Below are positions 1 through 12,287 of a DNA stretch of 64,000 nt, piece after piece. A program made the translations under genes and the position numbers. A model generated the notes under the pieces. It saw only the letters and a program-made list of their open reading frames with translations. It ran no database searches and was not told the origin of the DNA. This stretch comes from Sanguinoderma infundibulare (Eukaryota; Basidiomycota; Agaricomycetes; Polyporales; Polyporaceae), in contig JAVLRN010000011.1 of assembly GCA_032821775.1 (NCBI GenBank), positions 744,001-808,000 of the forward strand, given 5' to 3'. The stretch's first letter is position 1, and each line of letters opens with the position of its first letter.

Positions 1-1910
1 TCGTGCGTGCCTGCATGCCCGCTGGGTATGGCTCGTGAGTCGTCCAGCATATCCGTCACGACAGCCTGGGGCGATGTTGCTTACTAGCGTTCATAGGAGC
101 AGAGAGCAGAAAAGATGGATAGCCCAAGTATAGTATCGCCCCGAGGTGCATTGAACATTCAAGCTCTATGTAGTCCTGTGCGCGTCCAAGCTTCAATTTG
201 GACATCGCCAGCCTGATCTTCGGAGGCTTTCGCAGCGCCCCCCAAGGATGCCAATCACAGCAGAGACGTTACAGCACGACCGGCTTCTTTCCTTCGCACG
301 GCGCCACCCTATCCATATAGCAGGAATACGAGCAGAACCCCAGTAAGTAAAGCAGACTGCTCCGCCGGTCGTAGCACAGTAGTCCCTTGACAGGGCGCAT
401 GCACGCTCCAGCCTCCAGCGGATGGTCACTTGGCCCCTCGCTTCATCCGCCCTCCCGCTTCGTCAGCTCGTCAGACCTGGCAGGATCCTGCAGAAACCCC
501 GAACGGGCGGCACGCGGTACGCTGAGAGTGAATAGGACTCGGTCGCGACACCTGTTCCTATCGATTAGAACCTTCGAATGGGCAGCGCGGTCATGGGCCA
601 GCTGAGGAGTGGTATGTACATTGACACGATAGCCATCTCTCGCCCGCCCCGGGCGTGCCGCGTGCGGAACCGTACTTGGGTCGTCGCGCGCAAGTCGCCG
701 TCTGAAATGGCGTGGCGGGTGGTGGTGGTCATTTGATTCGATGATTGCGGGAGAAGGTGGGTGGTGCGTCACGAAGGGCGGGTCGACTTGGCTTCTGCGG
801 CTAGAGCGCAGCGTATTTTTGGGTTCGCAGCACGAAGCCGATGGAAGCAATGGTCGAGCCAGCGGGGTCCGGGCTCGATAGGACAGCCGAGACCTTCGGC
901 CGACGAGTTCGCGGTTTAAGCTTTGTCCAGGCTGATCGCGACTGCTTACTACCACACTTACGGGCGAGTGGGTCGGGGAGGTCGGTGAAATCACTGTAGG
1001 TGGTGCGGTGGTGGAATGATGGATCGCAACGAGGACGCGCGGGGCGTTACGATCTCTCTGAGTCGAGGGGAGTGCTACTTGACATCGAGTTATGTTCGTG
1101 CGGTCGATATCTGCGACATAGATTGCATTTATCGCATTTATCGCGGGACGGTGCAGTTTACAATCTGCTAGTGCTTGGATTGACATGACGCCGTCGTAGC
1201 TAGGATGAGCCAAGAATGAGGTGCGCCCCGGACATCGGGTTTAATCGTCTAAACATCTCGAGGGCGTTTGCTTGCGGCGTCGTGCGGCGTCTGCGATTGG
1301 AATTTCGCAAAGGCGAGGTCGGGTTTCCGACGAAGTCTGATGAGCACCGGTACACACCTTCCAGCGCTGGATGTGCATGGTGTGGCGGCATTTCCTCTCA
1401 GATCCAGACAAGTAGGCTTTGACGGGACCCAGCGATCCGCCGGCCGGTCGCGATCAATAGGTCGAAGTTGTCGGTGCGAGACCAGAAGGTTCTGTCGAAT
1501 GGCAAAGCGCGGTGAATGGAAGGTAGACATCGCCATTCCAAGTAGCTGTGAGCCTTCCGAAGGACGCACGCCCACGGGCACTTGCTCTGGCGAGGTTCTC
1601 AGCTGCATGCAGGCTCGCGAGCCGCAGTCGACACGGTTTCCTCCTTGCGCCGACGCCGTGATGCCCCGATCGGTCGAGTCTCGAGCGAGTGGTACTTGCT
1701 CTGTTTGTTCAGTCGGGGGGTTAGGCCGGGGCCGAGGCTCAAGCCTCAGGCAAGGGCAGGCACTGGGGAGCATGGACGTCGCGCAGTGGGCTGTAGTGCG
1801 ATCACCAGATGCGGACGCAGATAAGGAAGCAACCGGGACAACGGACAGGCGCTCGGGGACTCGGGCACAGCAGACGATCGAGAAAAGGTCGGGTTCGGAG
1901 CGGTGCAGCG

Positions 1911-1931
1911 ATGGACGATGGACGATGGACG
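1911..1931. repeat. Three copies of a 7-bp tandem repeat (ATGGACG)
   Basis: Three perfect head-to-tail copies of the heptamer ATGGACG lie in non-coding DNA. It is a minor microsatellite with no evident function. Confidence 0.8.
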
Positions 1932-2111
1932 ACGGGGGCGAGGGCAAGGGTCGGATGCCGCACGCTGAAACGCGGATGGAAACCGGAGGCCTGGCTGATG
2001 ACGACTTATTTTCAGGGTAAAACCTGAAGAACGGTTCGGACGCGGATGCTGTCACTCGTCGAGAAGCACAACAGATTCCACTCCCGCGTGTCCGAAGCTC
2101 CCTCCCGCCTC

Positions 2112-2118
2112 TATAAAG
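2112..2118 (+). promoter_or_regulatory. TATA-box-like element
   Basis: TATAAAG lies about 165 bp before the ATG at 2283, in a CT-rich tract. It is the best core promoter candidate for the small gene downstream and argues against using the in-frame upstream ATG at 2046. Confidence 0.4.
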
Positions 2119-2282
2119 TCCCTACTAACGACGCTTCCTCGCCCCGCAGCCTCCGCCAAAGCGTCAGTCCAGGTACTTGCTCTCTCGCCCCTGTGCATCG
2201 CCCCTCTCTCAGCACTTGTACTAAAGGGGTCCCAAGCTGCTCTCTACTCTCTATACCGTCCTCGGAAACCATCCGCACCACA

Positions 2283-2853
2283 ATGGCAGCTGTCGCATCC
2301 CGCGCCTCCCCATCCTTGTGCACGATGTCTTCTGCCGGCCCATCTAGCATCCCGCCACCGCCCGCGTCCTGCGCGAGCTCACCAAAACCCGTCTTCGCCC
2401 TCGCTCAAATAAAGGGCGACGTCTGCCTCGTCCAAGGTGCGCCTCGTCGCGAGTCATCATGACGCATATGAACGAACGCTGACCGTGGCGCCCCGTCCCG
2501 CTTCTCCAGTTCCCCACAACTCGCCCGCGCAGGGAGGCATGTCCTCCGCGCTCATGGTTTCTGACGTGCACGTCTTCCGCCACGAGTTCATCACTCTCTT
2601 CCGGTACTCGCACCGCGCCACCGTCCACCCGGCGGACATGCACATCCTCGAGCCGATCGAGGACCACGCCACGCTCTATGAAGAGGACAAGGGCACCGTC
2701 TTCCTCGCGCGCGACGTCATGACCAAGCTCCAGAAGCTGACCATGGACGCGCGCCGTCCAGGCGCTGGCCGCTACCACCGCCCGCGTCAGTCGCAGTACT
2801 CGATGTACATGGCCCGGCCGTTGCACTCGCCCACTCGCGGCGTGCGATCGTAG
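2283..2853 (+). CDS. Uncharacterised small protein, two exons
   Basis: I do not recognise the family. The model is exon 1 at 2283-2436, a 73-nt intron (GT at 2437, AG at 2508-2509, internal CTGAC branch-like site), and exon 2 at 2510-2853, giving about 165 residues. The N-terminal 40 residues are Ala/Ser/Pro-rich and probably disordered. The middle (SALMVSDVHVFRHEFITLF to about residue 125) looks folded, with mixed acidic and hydrophobic character. The tail is Arg/Tyr-rich and basic. There is no signal peptide or membrane segment. The start was chosen because ATG 2283 has a good A/C context and lies below a TATA-like box; the frame is also open up to an ATG at 2046. Phase is kept across the intron and codon use is GC-rich like the neighbouring genes, so a real gene is likely, but its function is unknown. 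Confidence 0.6.
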
Positions 2854-4239
2854 TCGTCGTCGCGTTTCGGGTTCGCTGCCTCGGCTGCGATGTTCGCGAC
2901 CCTTTGTTGCCGTCATCCGAGTCCGCGTCGCCACAGATTAGGTTTGGTTTGACCGCGGCTATGCGTTAAGACTCTTGTTTCGTTCCATCCATCCCGGATC
3001 CGTCTCCACATCCACAGCTACTACACTGTATTGTTAGATCTCGTCCTCTCCTTGCTTCACTGTATGAGTATAATCGCCTAGTTACATACCTCTCCCGTAA
3101 CATGCGGTAACTTATTCTATACGCAATGTCATTCACGCACCTCTCTTTGCGCCTCTGATATCCGTGTTGCGCGTCGCGTGCCCTTCCGTCCCGTACCTCC
3201 GCATAATGTTTCCGTGGCGTCTTCCGATTGCTTCTTGCCCTGGTCGACGTGTGGTGTTCCGGATGTTCAAAAGTATTTTAGCACTCAAATAACACTGCTG
3301 TCGTTGCATATGATCCAGATAACTCGTCCGAGATCAACGAGTATGATCAATGCGCTGTCGGAGGGTTCGCGGTCGACGCAGGGTTGAAATGAAGACGCAA
3401 CTGAAATGCATGGATCGAGGAGCTGAAGAAGTCGAGGGCAGAGGTCGGATCAACGCGCGAGCCGTCTTATCACGGCTGCGGTGGCGGTGGCTGCACACGT
3501 GTATACCCTGCGTACTGCCAGACAGAAAGCAACCATACTTGACCGTGCAAGTGCTCGAGGACTCACTCCAATAACTGTTGGTCTCATACTAGTCTCATCC
3601 TTACGCTCGATATCTCATGAAACACGACGAGCTAGTGGCAACCTTTGAGCCTCTGATGCGGCGCCGCGTTGGGCAGGCTCCACCCTCCCTGCGGCGCATG
3701 TGGATTGGTTCGCGCCGCGAGCGTGGATGATTTATGATGTCACTGGTGCGTGTCGCGCGTGTCCCCACTGGCCATGGTACTGACCAGCATCAAGGCCCGG
3801 AGGGCCGACCGCCGAAGCCCAGCCAAACTGTACCGGCGAACCACCTTCCGTTCGGCGTCCATCCGTCCATCCGCAGATCATCTGGTCACTGTGCAGCGCA
3901 AGACGCTGAAATGACCACAGGATGAGGAGCGTACCCTACCATCTTCAGTTCATCTTTACGCTATGCTCTCCTTATTATGGCGGAAGATGAATATCGATGA
4001 TGCTGACTGTGGTGGTCGAGATTAACTTACTGGGCCAACAGCGTTGAGAAGATGCCGACGAAACGCTCTGCCATCGCGAGACGCTGCGCAACGTTGAGCG
4101 GTTGGATCGCATATGCGACACAGGCCTTCGCTGATCATCCAACAATCACCCGGGGCCAACGATGGTTTCCAGCACGGCTTGTATATAAGAACCTGAGAGT
4201 GGGTTCTCCCTCACTTCTAGTTTTGTTGATATCTGCTCA
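2854..4239. other. Intergenic region
   Basis: It contains the 3' flank of the small gene and the promoter of DUF6533 copy 1. A TATATAAG box lies at 4182-4189, 51 bp before the ATG at 4240. No gene or repeat is supported in the rest. Confidence 0.5.
4182..4189 (+). promoter_or_regulatory. TATA box of DUF6533 copy 1
   Basis: TATATAAG is followed by a short CT-rich stretch and the ATG at 4240. Spacing and context suit a core promoter. Confidence 0.5.
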
Positions 4240-5962
4240 ATGTCTTCTACAGCAAGTTCGCCAACGGCGGCCATCGTCTCCGAGTTTTATGACCTGTGAG
4301 TGCTCTGACACGATCTACGTAGAAGATGAATCTCACAGCTACCCTCCGTCGGAAGATTCGTTGGCAATTGTTGCACTTATGGAGGGATAGGTGCGATACC
4401 CTTCGCAATACGCGGATCGGAGATGTTGACGCTTGTTTCCCCTTTCGAGCAGCCCTCTTCGTTTACGACTATCTCATTACACTTTCCAAGGAGGTGAAGA
4501 TGTTCTGGGGACACCCGTCAACCTTTGCGGGGTTCCTTTATTTTGCCAACCGATACATCATGCTGGTCAGCTATGCCGTCATTATATTTCAGTCTGTTGT
4601 ACCTGTCGAACTGGTTCGTGACTGTCAGTTGTTCATACGTCTTAATCTGCTCACCATAGTTCAGTGGTACGGTTCATTTTCCCGTGGCAGCTTCATCCGC
4701 TACGTGCTGACAACCACTTGACATTAGTCAAGATCTTGTAGCCCAGATCTCTCTTGCCATTGTGTGCATCACATTCCTTCCTTCGTCAGGTACGGAGCTA
4801 GCTGTTCAGGACCATAGTCCCATATTGACATGCATGTGTTTTGGGCAGTCTTCTCCGCATTGCGTGCACACGCCGTCAGTCAAAATCAGGGAGTCGCGTT
4901 GCTTGTTTTCATCCTGACCGGATGCTCCGGGGTGGGTGTGAACTTGGTGGGGTCTACAATCATTTCTGCCGCTCAAGAACCGAGGCTGATAACGTTTGCA
5001 CCCAGGTTTTATATTGGTTCAAATTCGGTGCTCAATATTTTCCTGTGCTTGGATGTTTTGAAACTGGGGTCATATCACGGGACCTTAGCATTCGGTACGT
5101 GTCATAGATGGCCACAGAGATACACATGACAACTCAACGTAATGACGATCGCTAGGAGTAAGCATGTCAACGTTCTCCAACAGAAATATGGTATAACGAT
5201 AGCTTTGAAGTTATCATTGTCCACCAGGCATGTACAGTGGCGGGTGATGCGATTCTCGTCCTGGTAACCTGGCGAGCGGTCTCCAAGAAGGACGTACTTG
5301 ACGTCCTGAGGGTTCCCGCAAGACGCATGTCTCTGCAGACTGTGATTCTTTACGATGGTGTGTCGCCCCTTTGAACACGTGGCTTTGGCTCATTACTGTG
5401 AACAGGAATGGTTTACTTCCTGTGAGCGCGGACCCTGGATAGCAAGAACCCAGAACCCTCGCTGACCAAGGGGAAATGAGACAGCGTAATAGCGATCCTC
5501 AACACTCTTGTTTTGGTTTCAAGAGTCCTTTCGGTAAGAATCCACGCCCAAGTTTTCAGTCCCGGGAATTTCGTGTGTTCATTGCCTCATTTAGATCTTC
5601 GGGACTGCCGCAGGACTGAATGACGTCGCTCCGTTTGTAGCCACGTACGTTGCCCTGTCCCAAACATTCCTCTTCGCTGGTCTACTGAACTTACTTTGTC
5701 TCACAGCCTTAACCCGATCCTAGTATCACACTTCCTCCTTGACCTCCAGGAAGCCAACCGGAGCACGCAGGGTCTGCAGTCGGGCGACAACGAGTTGTCA
5801 TCGCTTGGGACGCGTGACGATGGCACCCTGAGGTTCGCGCGGGGCATAGGATCGCTCGCTGGGTCTATGGAATTCCGGCTAGTAGACGATGACCCCGCGG
5901 AGGAAGAAGAAATGCTAGACGACTGTCCGGGGCAGGTCCAGGAGGGAACTTGGGAATCGTGA
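4240..5962 (+). CDS. DUF6533 multi-pass membrane protein, copy 1
   Basis: This is a member of the DUF6533 family of Agaricomycete membrane proteins, whose function is not established. Exon 1 (4240-4295) encodes a short Ser/Thr-rich N-terminus ending SEFYDL. Exon 2 (4391-4613) holds the hallmark segment FVYDYLITLSKEV...YFANRY. Exon 4 (4728-4789) and exon 5 (from 4849) carry further hydrophobic helices (QISLAIVCITF, VFSALRAHAV, VALLVFILTG). A later segment has VAGDAILVLVTWRAV. The last exon ends with SHFLLDLQEANRSTQ and an acidic tail. About seven membrane helices are expected. The frame closes only if a two-nucleotide exon (TG, 4665-4666) sits between introns of 51 and 61 nt; copies 2 and 3 show the same arrangement. 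Boundaries after exon 5 are approximate. This copy appears intact. A signalling or receptor-like role is a guess from topology only. Confidence 0.75.
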
Positions 5963-6559
5963 ATTCGTGGTGGCTGGCCACTACAAGCGCAGATAATCAT
6001 ACTATGTTTTCTGCCCGAAACCAACCATGTAGTGATCGGCCTAGGCCTGATGCATCGTGGGTCACTACATTGCAAACTGCAGTTGTCATACCAAGAATTG
6101 TTGGCGCATTCGTAAAGAACCACTTGCATCCGACGCTGGTGGTTACTCCTGACAATGGCAGGCCCTGTTGAGGTTGGACGTCAACACAGAGCTGGAGGGA
6201 TCATTCACGAAACGGCAAGCGATGAACCATGGAGGAATCATGCGGACGAAAGGCGACCCGGTGTGCGTAGACGATGGCAACTATTCGTTGTTCGTGTACA
6301 TTTCGCCGGGAAGCCCACGTTCAAGCTCAACACGTCGACAGGCGCCTGGAGCAGATGACACACGCCACTGGAACATGATGGCATGGAGTATGTAATGGAG
6401 AATAAGATAGCAATAGTTTCTGAAGCCGACGCGGAAGCGCGAACCCCAGGTCGAAGTCATACAACAATCTACGGTTCCAGGATTCAGAGGCCAGGCCAAG
6501 ACGAAGAGAAAGATGTACGGGAGAGAAGAGGGCGAGGGCGAGGGAGGAGAAGAGGCGCA
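5963..6559. other. Intergenic region between convergent genes
   Basis: About 600 bp separate the stop of DUF6533 copy 1 from the stop of the minus-strand ChAPs gene. No gene or clear repeat is seen. Both 3' UTRs must lie here. Confidence 0.5.
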
Positions 6560-9386
6560 TCAAAAGTCGGAGCCCTCGACCTTGAAGGTGCGTCCGTACA
6601 CGAGGTAGCTCTCCATGATCTTCATGACGGGCTCCGGGAGGCCCATGCTCAGCAGGGACCATTGTATTTTCGCATGTCCGTGGATCTGACCCAGCTTGAA
6701 GAAGCAACGGGCGATCTGAGTGGGATACTAGTGCGCAACGCATGTGAGCGACAAGTTCCACCACCGAAGATAATTCCGAACATACCGTCATCTCAGCGTA
6801 CTCGCCCCACTGATACGCGGCCACCCGGACGCCGGCCTGAAGCGAACGCTGGATATCGCCCTCCTCCGCATACGTGTCCAGAAGCTTCGACCACGGCTTG
6901 GACGAATAGCGCGGGGTGTCGAGACAGCGCTGGTATGCCTCCTTTGCTTCCTCCTTATGATGCAAGCGGATGCCGAGGTCGCCCAGGATCTCCCACTCCA
7001 GCCCGGTCTTGCGGTAGGCAACGTGCTGCGTCTTGAAGTGAGCGACCTCCGCACGGAAGATGGTCCACACGCGCAGATCCTATCGCGTATCACTCAAGCT
7101 CAGAGACGAAAACGTAATAAAACGGCGCCGGCACACCACACACCTCGTAGAGGACCATGAAGAGATTGTCGAGCCACCGCTCGCAGAGACGCTTGTTGCT
7201 GAACGAGAATGGCTCCTGCGACGGGGCCTGGCCGCCATCGCCCTCCTGGTTCTCGGCGGCCTGGACGGGCTTCTCTAGCGTGTCGCCCGCGCTCTCCGTC
7301 ACCCCGTTCTCTTTCGCCTCCTTCGCCTCGTCATGGCCATTGGCGGCGGCAGCCTTCTGCTCCCTCGCGCTCTCCGTGGAAATACGGATCGTGGGCAAAC
7401 CATTGGTAGAGGTGAGAGTAACGGAGTCTGTGTCGACCTCTGGCTTCTCACCCTGCCCGTTGTGTTCCGGCGAGGACTCATGGGGAGAGACCATGCCGCG
7501 AGTCGACGCATCGTCATCGGCATCCTTTGCCCCGTGCTTCGATGACGACACAGTCCCGTCCTCGTGGATGACCTTCGTCGCGGACGGAGGGTGAGCCTCG
7601 ACTTGCGCTTTTTGCATTCGGTACTCCTCCTCCATGACGAAGACGGAGCTCCTCGTCTTGAGTAACTCGTCCCAGCCAATTTGCGACACGAGACGGGTAA
7701 GGAGGGCATATGCGCGGGCCCAGGTACCTCGAAGGCCCGGGGCTGGTAGACGGAGGAGAGCGGGATCGGCCTGTCGGGGAAGGACGGGGAAGTTAAGGGG
7801 GAAATCGGCAGTCACGCAGGTACGCTCTCACCTCATCGTCCTCCGTCTTCAACCGCTCCGGGAGGATCTCTACGATGGTACCTTTCGGAGGGAGATGGAC
7901 ACGGGCAGGGGTGAGATTCCTGTGTGCGTCCCGGCCATTGTAGGTGAACATAGGACATGAGTTGAGGGTGAGGAGCGCCTAGTCGCGGTTTGTTAGGTGC
8001 GAATGCAACAAAGCCCACCAAACACGTACGTTTTCATATTGGCCCAGGTCAATATAGCACTCTGTGAGCTTCTCCCACGTCACGAACTCGCTTGGTGCGC
8101 AGTTGACGGCTTGCCGGGCGAGCTTGACTGCCCAATCGTACTTGCCTTTCGAACGAAGGAACTCGCATTGAACGTGGAGAAGGGTGTATGATTGGGGAGT
8201 CTGCTTGATTGCTGAGGCCATGATCTGGACAGCCTTGACTTCCTCATCTGGGCAAATGTTAACGGAAGATATTGGGAACCCGACAAAAGGGACATACTCA
8301 TGCCAAGATAACTCTTTGCCAGCAACGACGCAACCTCCGGCTCCTTCGCAGTGATCTTTTCGAACAAGTTCGCAGCGTACTGAAAACGACCGCTGTCTCC
8401 GAAGTACTTCATGATAGCCGCAGTGAGATGGTTGGAGACGACCGTGGCGACCTGAATCTCAGGGTCTGAGCCAACCTGCCATCCTGCGGAATATTAACAG
8501 ACCAATCGTTTTGCGCTCTGGTGTGATGCAGGATATAGAAACGCACCTTTCAGGAATAGAGCTTCAGCAGCTTGAAGGAAACGGAGCTCGCCCTCAGGAT
8601 TGGTAATCGGGTCGAGTTTGCGGTACGCTTCCAGCCAATATGTGGGGTCGTCGGAGTAGAGAATGGCACGGAGGAGAGCGGATAGGAAGGTCTCTTGCCA
8701 GATTTCGGGAGTAGCTTCATGTCTGGATCCTAATCAGGCGTGTCGGTGTATAAGGCTCGATGTTTGGATACGCACCTCTCGCCACGCAAGTCGACAACAT
8801 ACGCCTGCACGCCACCAGGGATCTTGACGTCCACGCGAACATCCACACGAGAAAACGCGTTGAAGCAGCTGCGCGAGGGGATTGATATAAGGCGAGATGC
8901 GCTCAAGGAGCTGCACGCACCAGTAGCACCCGTTCTTCACTTTCCATGTCGTTCCCTTCGAGAACCAACCGGCCTCCTCTTCAATATTGTACGTGAGGGA
9001 GTTGATGTAGGCCGCTAATGACGCAGAGGAAGATGCATCGACTCCGGAAACGTAGTGGTACGAACCGAGCTGTGGTGAAGGTATAGGCGGTGGCGTAGCT
9101 GGCCACGAGGATATGCACTCACGTCTCGTTGCCCGCTCCGTCCCGAGCTCTTCAGGACATGAACCAGGTCAGGCGGCCCAAGTTCGCGGAATGTGGCTGC
9201 GCAGAACCATCAAATACCGGACGGAGGAACCGGAGAAGATAGCGACTCACATAGGCTTTCCGTCCGAGAAGTGAGAGACTCTCCGAGCTCAACCTATGGA
9301 AGGGTTGTGAGCATGCCGGAGACATTGACGTTAGGTACACGCACCTCGAATATCTCCGGAACGTCTCTGAAGGACGCATCAGCCAT
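6560..9386 (-). CDS. ChAPs family protein (exomer cargo adaptor, Chs5-Arf1 binding)
   Basis: It is homologous to yeast Bch1/Bud7/Chs6, the TPR subunits that with Chs5 form exomer and carry selected cargo such as chitin synthase III from the trans-Golgi to the plasma membrane. The start at 9386 gives MADASFRDVPEIFE; small exons then lead to FRELGPPDLVHVLKSS and the YHYVSGVDASS region. Mid exons carry TPR-like repeats (FQYAANLFEKI, LLHVQCEFLRSKGKYDWAV, TWEKLTECYIDLGQYE) and NSCPMFTYNGRD. The exon around 7090-7815 has LRGTWARAYALLTRLVSQIGWDEL split from FSNKRLCERWLDNLF by a long Ser/Glu-rich low-complexity insert. The gene ends with LEWEILGDLGIRLHHKEEA and a last exon YPTQIARCFFKLGQIHGHAK, stop at 6560. 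These are family hallmarks in the right order. There are about ten introns and not every boundary was fixed. No lesion was seen. Which paralogue it matches best cannot be told here. Confidence 0.9.
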
Positions 9387-10013
9387 GGCGGACAGCGTCC
9401 GACGGGGAGGTTAGGCGGGACGTGAAGGAGTAGAGAGACCGACGTGTATGCCTCGACTGGAACAGATACGTAGCCTTGTTACACCGCTTCTAATTGGACT
9501 ACAACCAGTTACTTACCCGAGAAGGCCCGGAATCAGCGCCCATTTCACTTCATTATCCGGCGTCAAATACATGCATAAAGAGCGCTTGAAGCCTGTGCAA
9601 GCTTATGCTGCTCAGAGAAATTCGGACAAGGCTCGCCCTGTTTCTCCTAACCCACCTCATCCGATATAGACCACCCTTGTTCCCCACTCCAATGCTTTTT
9701 ACCTGAAACGAAAATCTCATGGAGTCGGCGTAGATTCTGAGGAGAACTTTTTTTCCGCCTTGACCAATGCCCCGGGACCCGGACTCGGAATCATTCCCTG
9801 CCGCCGTGAGCTTCCTCATCCTCCGAAGGCAACACGACCCGTTCGCATCCCAGAAGCACCCTGACGACCTCACCCATCGGAACGCCTCGTAACGTGGTAT
9901 GTTTCCGTCGTGCGAGAAGCTCAAGTGCTGCTGAAAATAGTGCTCAGTGCGATCGAGTCATCCCTCCGCGTGAAACTTTTATACCCCAAGCATTTCGATC
10001 GTGATCCTCAAAC
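9387..10013. other. Divergent promoter region, ChAPs and aspartate kinase
   Basis: These 627 bp separate two divergent starts. A TTTATA element near 9978-9983 lies about 31 bp before the aspartate kinase ATG. No gene was recognised here. Confidence 0.5.
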
Positions 10014-12287
10014 ATGTCCTCTGCATCTACTCCATCCCCTGTCTCCTCGCGCTCCTCGTCGTCGTCGTCGTCAGGCCAAGGGCCGTGCACACCGCCCAAC
10101 ATGCATCAAAATACCATCGATCCCGCCGCGAAATGGCTGGTGCAAAAGTATGGTGGGACAAGTGTGGGCAAGTTTGCGACAAAGATCGCGGAGGACATCC
10201 TACCGTTCGTCTATCATTCATTCTGTTTGGCTGTCGTCATGACCTCTTCCGCATGCCAGAGACTACCTGGACCAGCATAAGGTCGCGATCGTCTGCTCGG
10301 CCCGTTCCGGGTCCACAAAAGCCCTTGGGACCACCAACCTTTTGCTCAGGGCAGCTCATGAGGCCTTACAGCGGTCGAATGGCGTGTCGGACACGTCAGG
10401 AACGATGTCGCCCGGTGGTGTGTTCTCAAGATTAACACAATATCGGTCACCTTTCGCGAGCCCGGGAAAGGCGTCGCCCAAATCGGAGTCCATTGCACTT
10501 GCTCTGGGAATGACGTCCATTACCGAACAGCCCCCTTCATTCAACACTACCGTCGACGTCATTCGTTCCGAGCACCTCAATGCTGCTCGGGCCTCCGTTC
10601 GGAACCCTGAGATACTGAAGGACCTGGAGGGCGAGATAGAGCGAGACTGTGACGCCATCAGGTCCTTCCTATTTGCCACGCAGGTTCGCAGGTTCATTCA
10701 CTGCTCATGTAAAACTCTACTCACCTGTTGGACATTATCGGCCCGTTTACCACGGTTCAACACCACAGGTGATCGATGAAATTTCCCCGAGGTCGAGGGA
10801 CAGCATTGTCGGGTTTGGAGAACGCCTCGGATGCAAGCTCGTCACGGCGGTGCTCCGGGATAGAGTGAGCAGATTGGTAGCATCGTCAGGGCGATCGTTC
10901 TGAAGAACCACCGCAGAATATCGACGCCGAGTTTGTCAGTTTAGAGAGCGTCATACCACCTTCAGAGGGCGAGAACTTCTCGGACTCGGACACTTTACCT
11001 CAAGATTTCTACGACCGTGTGGCTGACCTGGTAGCGGAAAGGATCAAGTCATGCGGTAATCGCGTACCCGTCGTGACTGGTGCGTCTCACATCTTATTGT
11101 GAAAGAGACGCACGTCCTCATGATTGCCACAGGTTTCTTTGGTCCTGTGCCTGGCTCTCTTCTCAGGCAGGTTGGGCGTGGATACACTGATCTTCTGGCC
11201 GCACTGCTGGCGGCCGGCCTGGGTGCTTCAGAGCTCCAGATCTGGAAGGAGGTCGATGGAATATTCACCGCTGACCCTCGAAAGGTCCCTACGGCGCGCT
11301 TGATCCCGATGATCTCCCCAGAAGAGGCCGCTGAGCTGACGTACTACGGGAGCGAAGTGGTGCACCCGTTCACGATGGACCAAGTACGTTACCTGCCGTA
11401 AACGCTAATTGTTTGGACCGTAAGGCACCGTAGAACTCATAGGCACACCTGCCCTAGGTCATTCGACGGAAGATTCCTATTCGCATCAAGAACGTTGAGA
11501 ATCCTCAGGGCGGCGGAACTGTCATCCACCCAGATTCCGACGTGGACGGGTTCGCCCTGCTCAACGGGAACGATTCCTATCCCCCTGTTATCCCCACCAC
11601 GTCAAGAGGATTCGCCCCCCTGCCATCGCCTACCCTCGACAAGCACGCGCAAGTGCGGCAGCCGACAGCGGTGACGATCAAGGAACACATCATCGTTCTC
11701 AACGTCAACTCGAATAGGAAAAACGTCTCGCATGGTTTCCTGGCTACCATTTTCGGCACACTCGACCGCTACGGTGTCGTGGTCGACCTCATCAGTACAA
11801 GTGAGGTGTACGTGTCTATGGCCATCGAGGAGAACCTCGACAAAAAGGTGCTCGAGCGCGTCGTGCGGGAGCTCCAAAAGTGCGGCACGGTACGTTATCA
11901 TGGTTATGCGCTTGCCCCTGGCTCAATACATCTCTGACGTAAATTGTTTTCTCGGGCGGTAGGTCACTGTGCTTCGCGACATGGCCATCCTCTCCTTGGT
12001 CGGCAAGTCCATGCGGAACATGATCGGCGTCTCCGGACGCATGTTCACCACGCTCGGCCAGGGCAACGTGAACATCGAGATGATAAGCCAGGGCGCGAAC
12101 GAGATCAACATCTCGTGCGTCATCGACGGGCGCGACGCCGTCAAGGCCCTCAATCTCATCCACCAGAGCTGCCTGCAGATCAAGCCCGAAGGCGAGCGAG
12201 GGAGAGGTACGCACGCACGGTTACGCTTCTCGAGCACATGTCCTGACTTCCTGTCCCTTCCTTGCAGTCGGGCCCTGGTTGTTCTGA
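10014..12287 (+). CDS. HOM3: Aspartate kinase (EC 2.7.2.4)
   Basis: It phosphorylates L-aspartate, the first step toward threonine, methionine and homoserine. Eight exons join in phase: 10014-10204, 10260-10683, 10769-10864, 10917-11079, 11133-11383, 11458-11889, 11963-12206 and 12268-12287, giving 606 residues. After a Ser-rich leader the kinase motif WLVQKYGGTSVGKF appears near residue 44, then CSARSGSTKALGTTNLLLRA, a Ser/Pro-rich fungal insert, GFFGPVPGSLLRQVGRGYTD and WKEVDGIFTADPRKVP. The C-terminal third carries two ACT-type regulatory segments (IIVLNVNSNRKNVSHGFLA and MAILSLVGKSMRNMIGVSG), which in yeast Hom3 mediate threonine feedback. The last exon encodes only VGPWLF. All catalytic signatures look intact. 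Yeast Hom3 is 527 residues; the extra length comes from the leader and the insert. A Thr-inhibited cytosolic enzyme is inferred from the family. Confidence 0.95.

Larger units (their letters stand above)
1..2282. other. Gene-free 5' flank
   Basis: I see no convincing coding region. Long open frames exist on both strands (for example 443-1213 minus and 1268-2020 plus), but they overlap antisense to each other, are rich in Arg/Ser/Pro and carry no recognisable motif, as expected in GC-rich non-coding DNA. The right end holds the promoter of the gene starting at 2283. Confidence 0.5.

Noticed and set aside
443..1213. Long minus-strand open frame (256 codons) and the antisense frames at 1249-2055
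   Set aside because: Ser/Arg/Pro-rich, no motif, overlapping open frames on the other strand; typical of GC-rich non-coding DNA.
4841..5107. Open plus-strand frame rich in Cys/Arg within DUF6533 copy 1
   Set aside because: It is the +1-shifted frame of the membrane-helix exon; only the hydrophobic frame matches the family.
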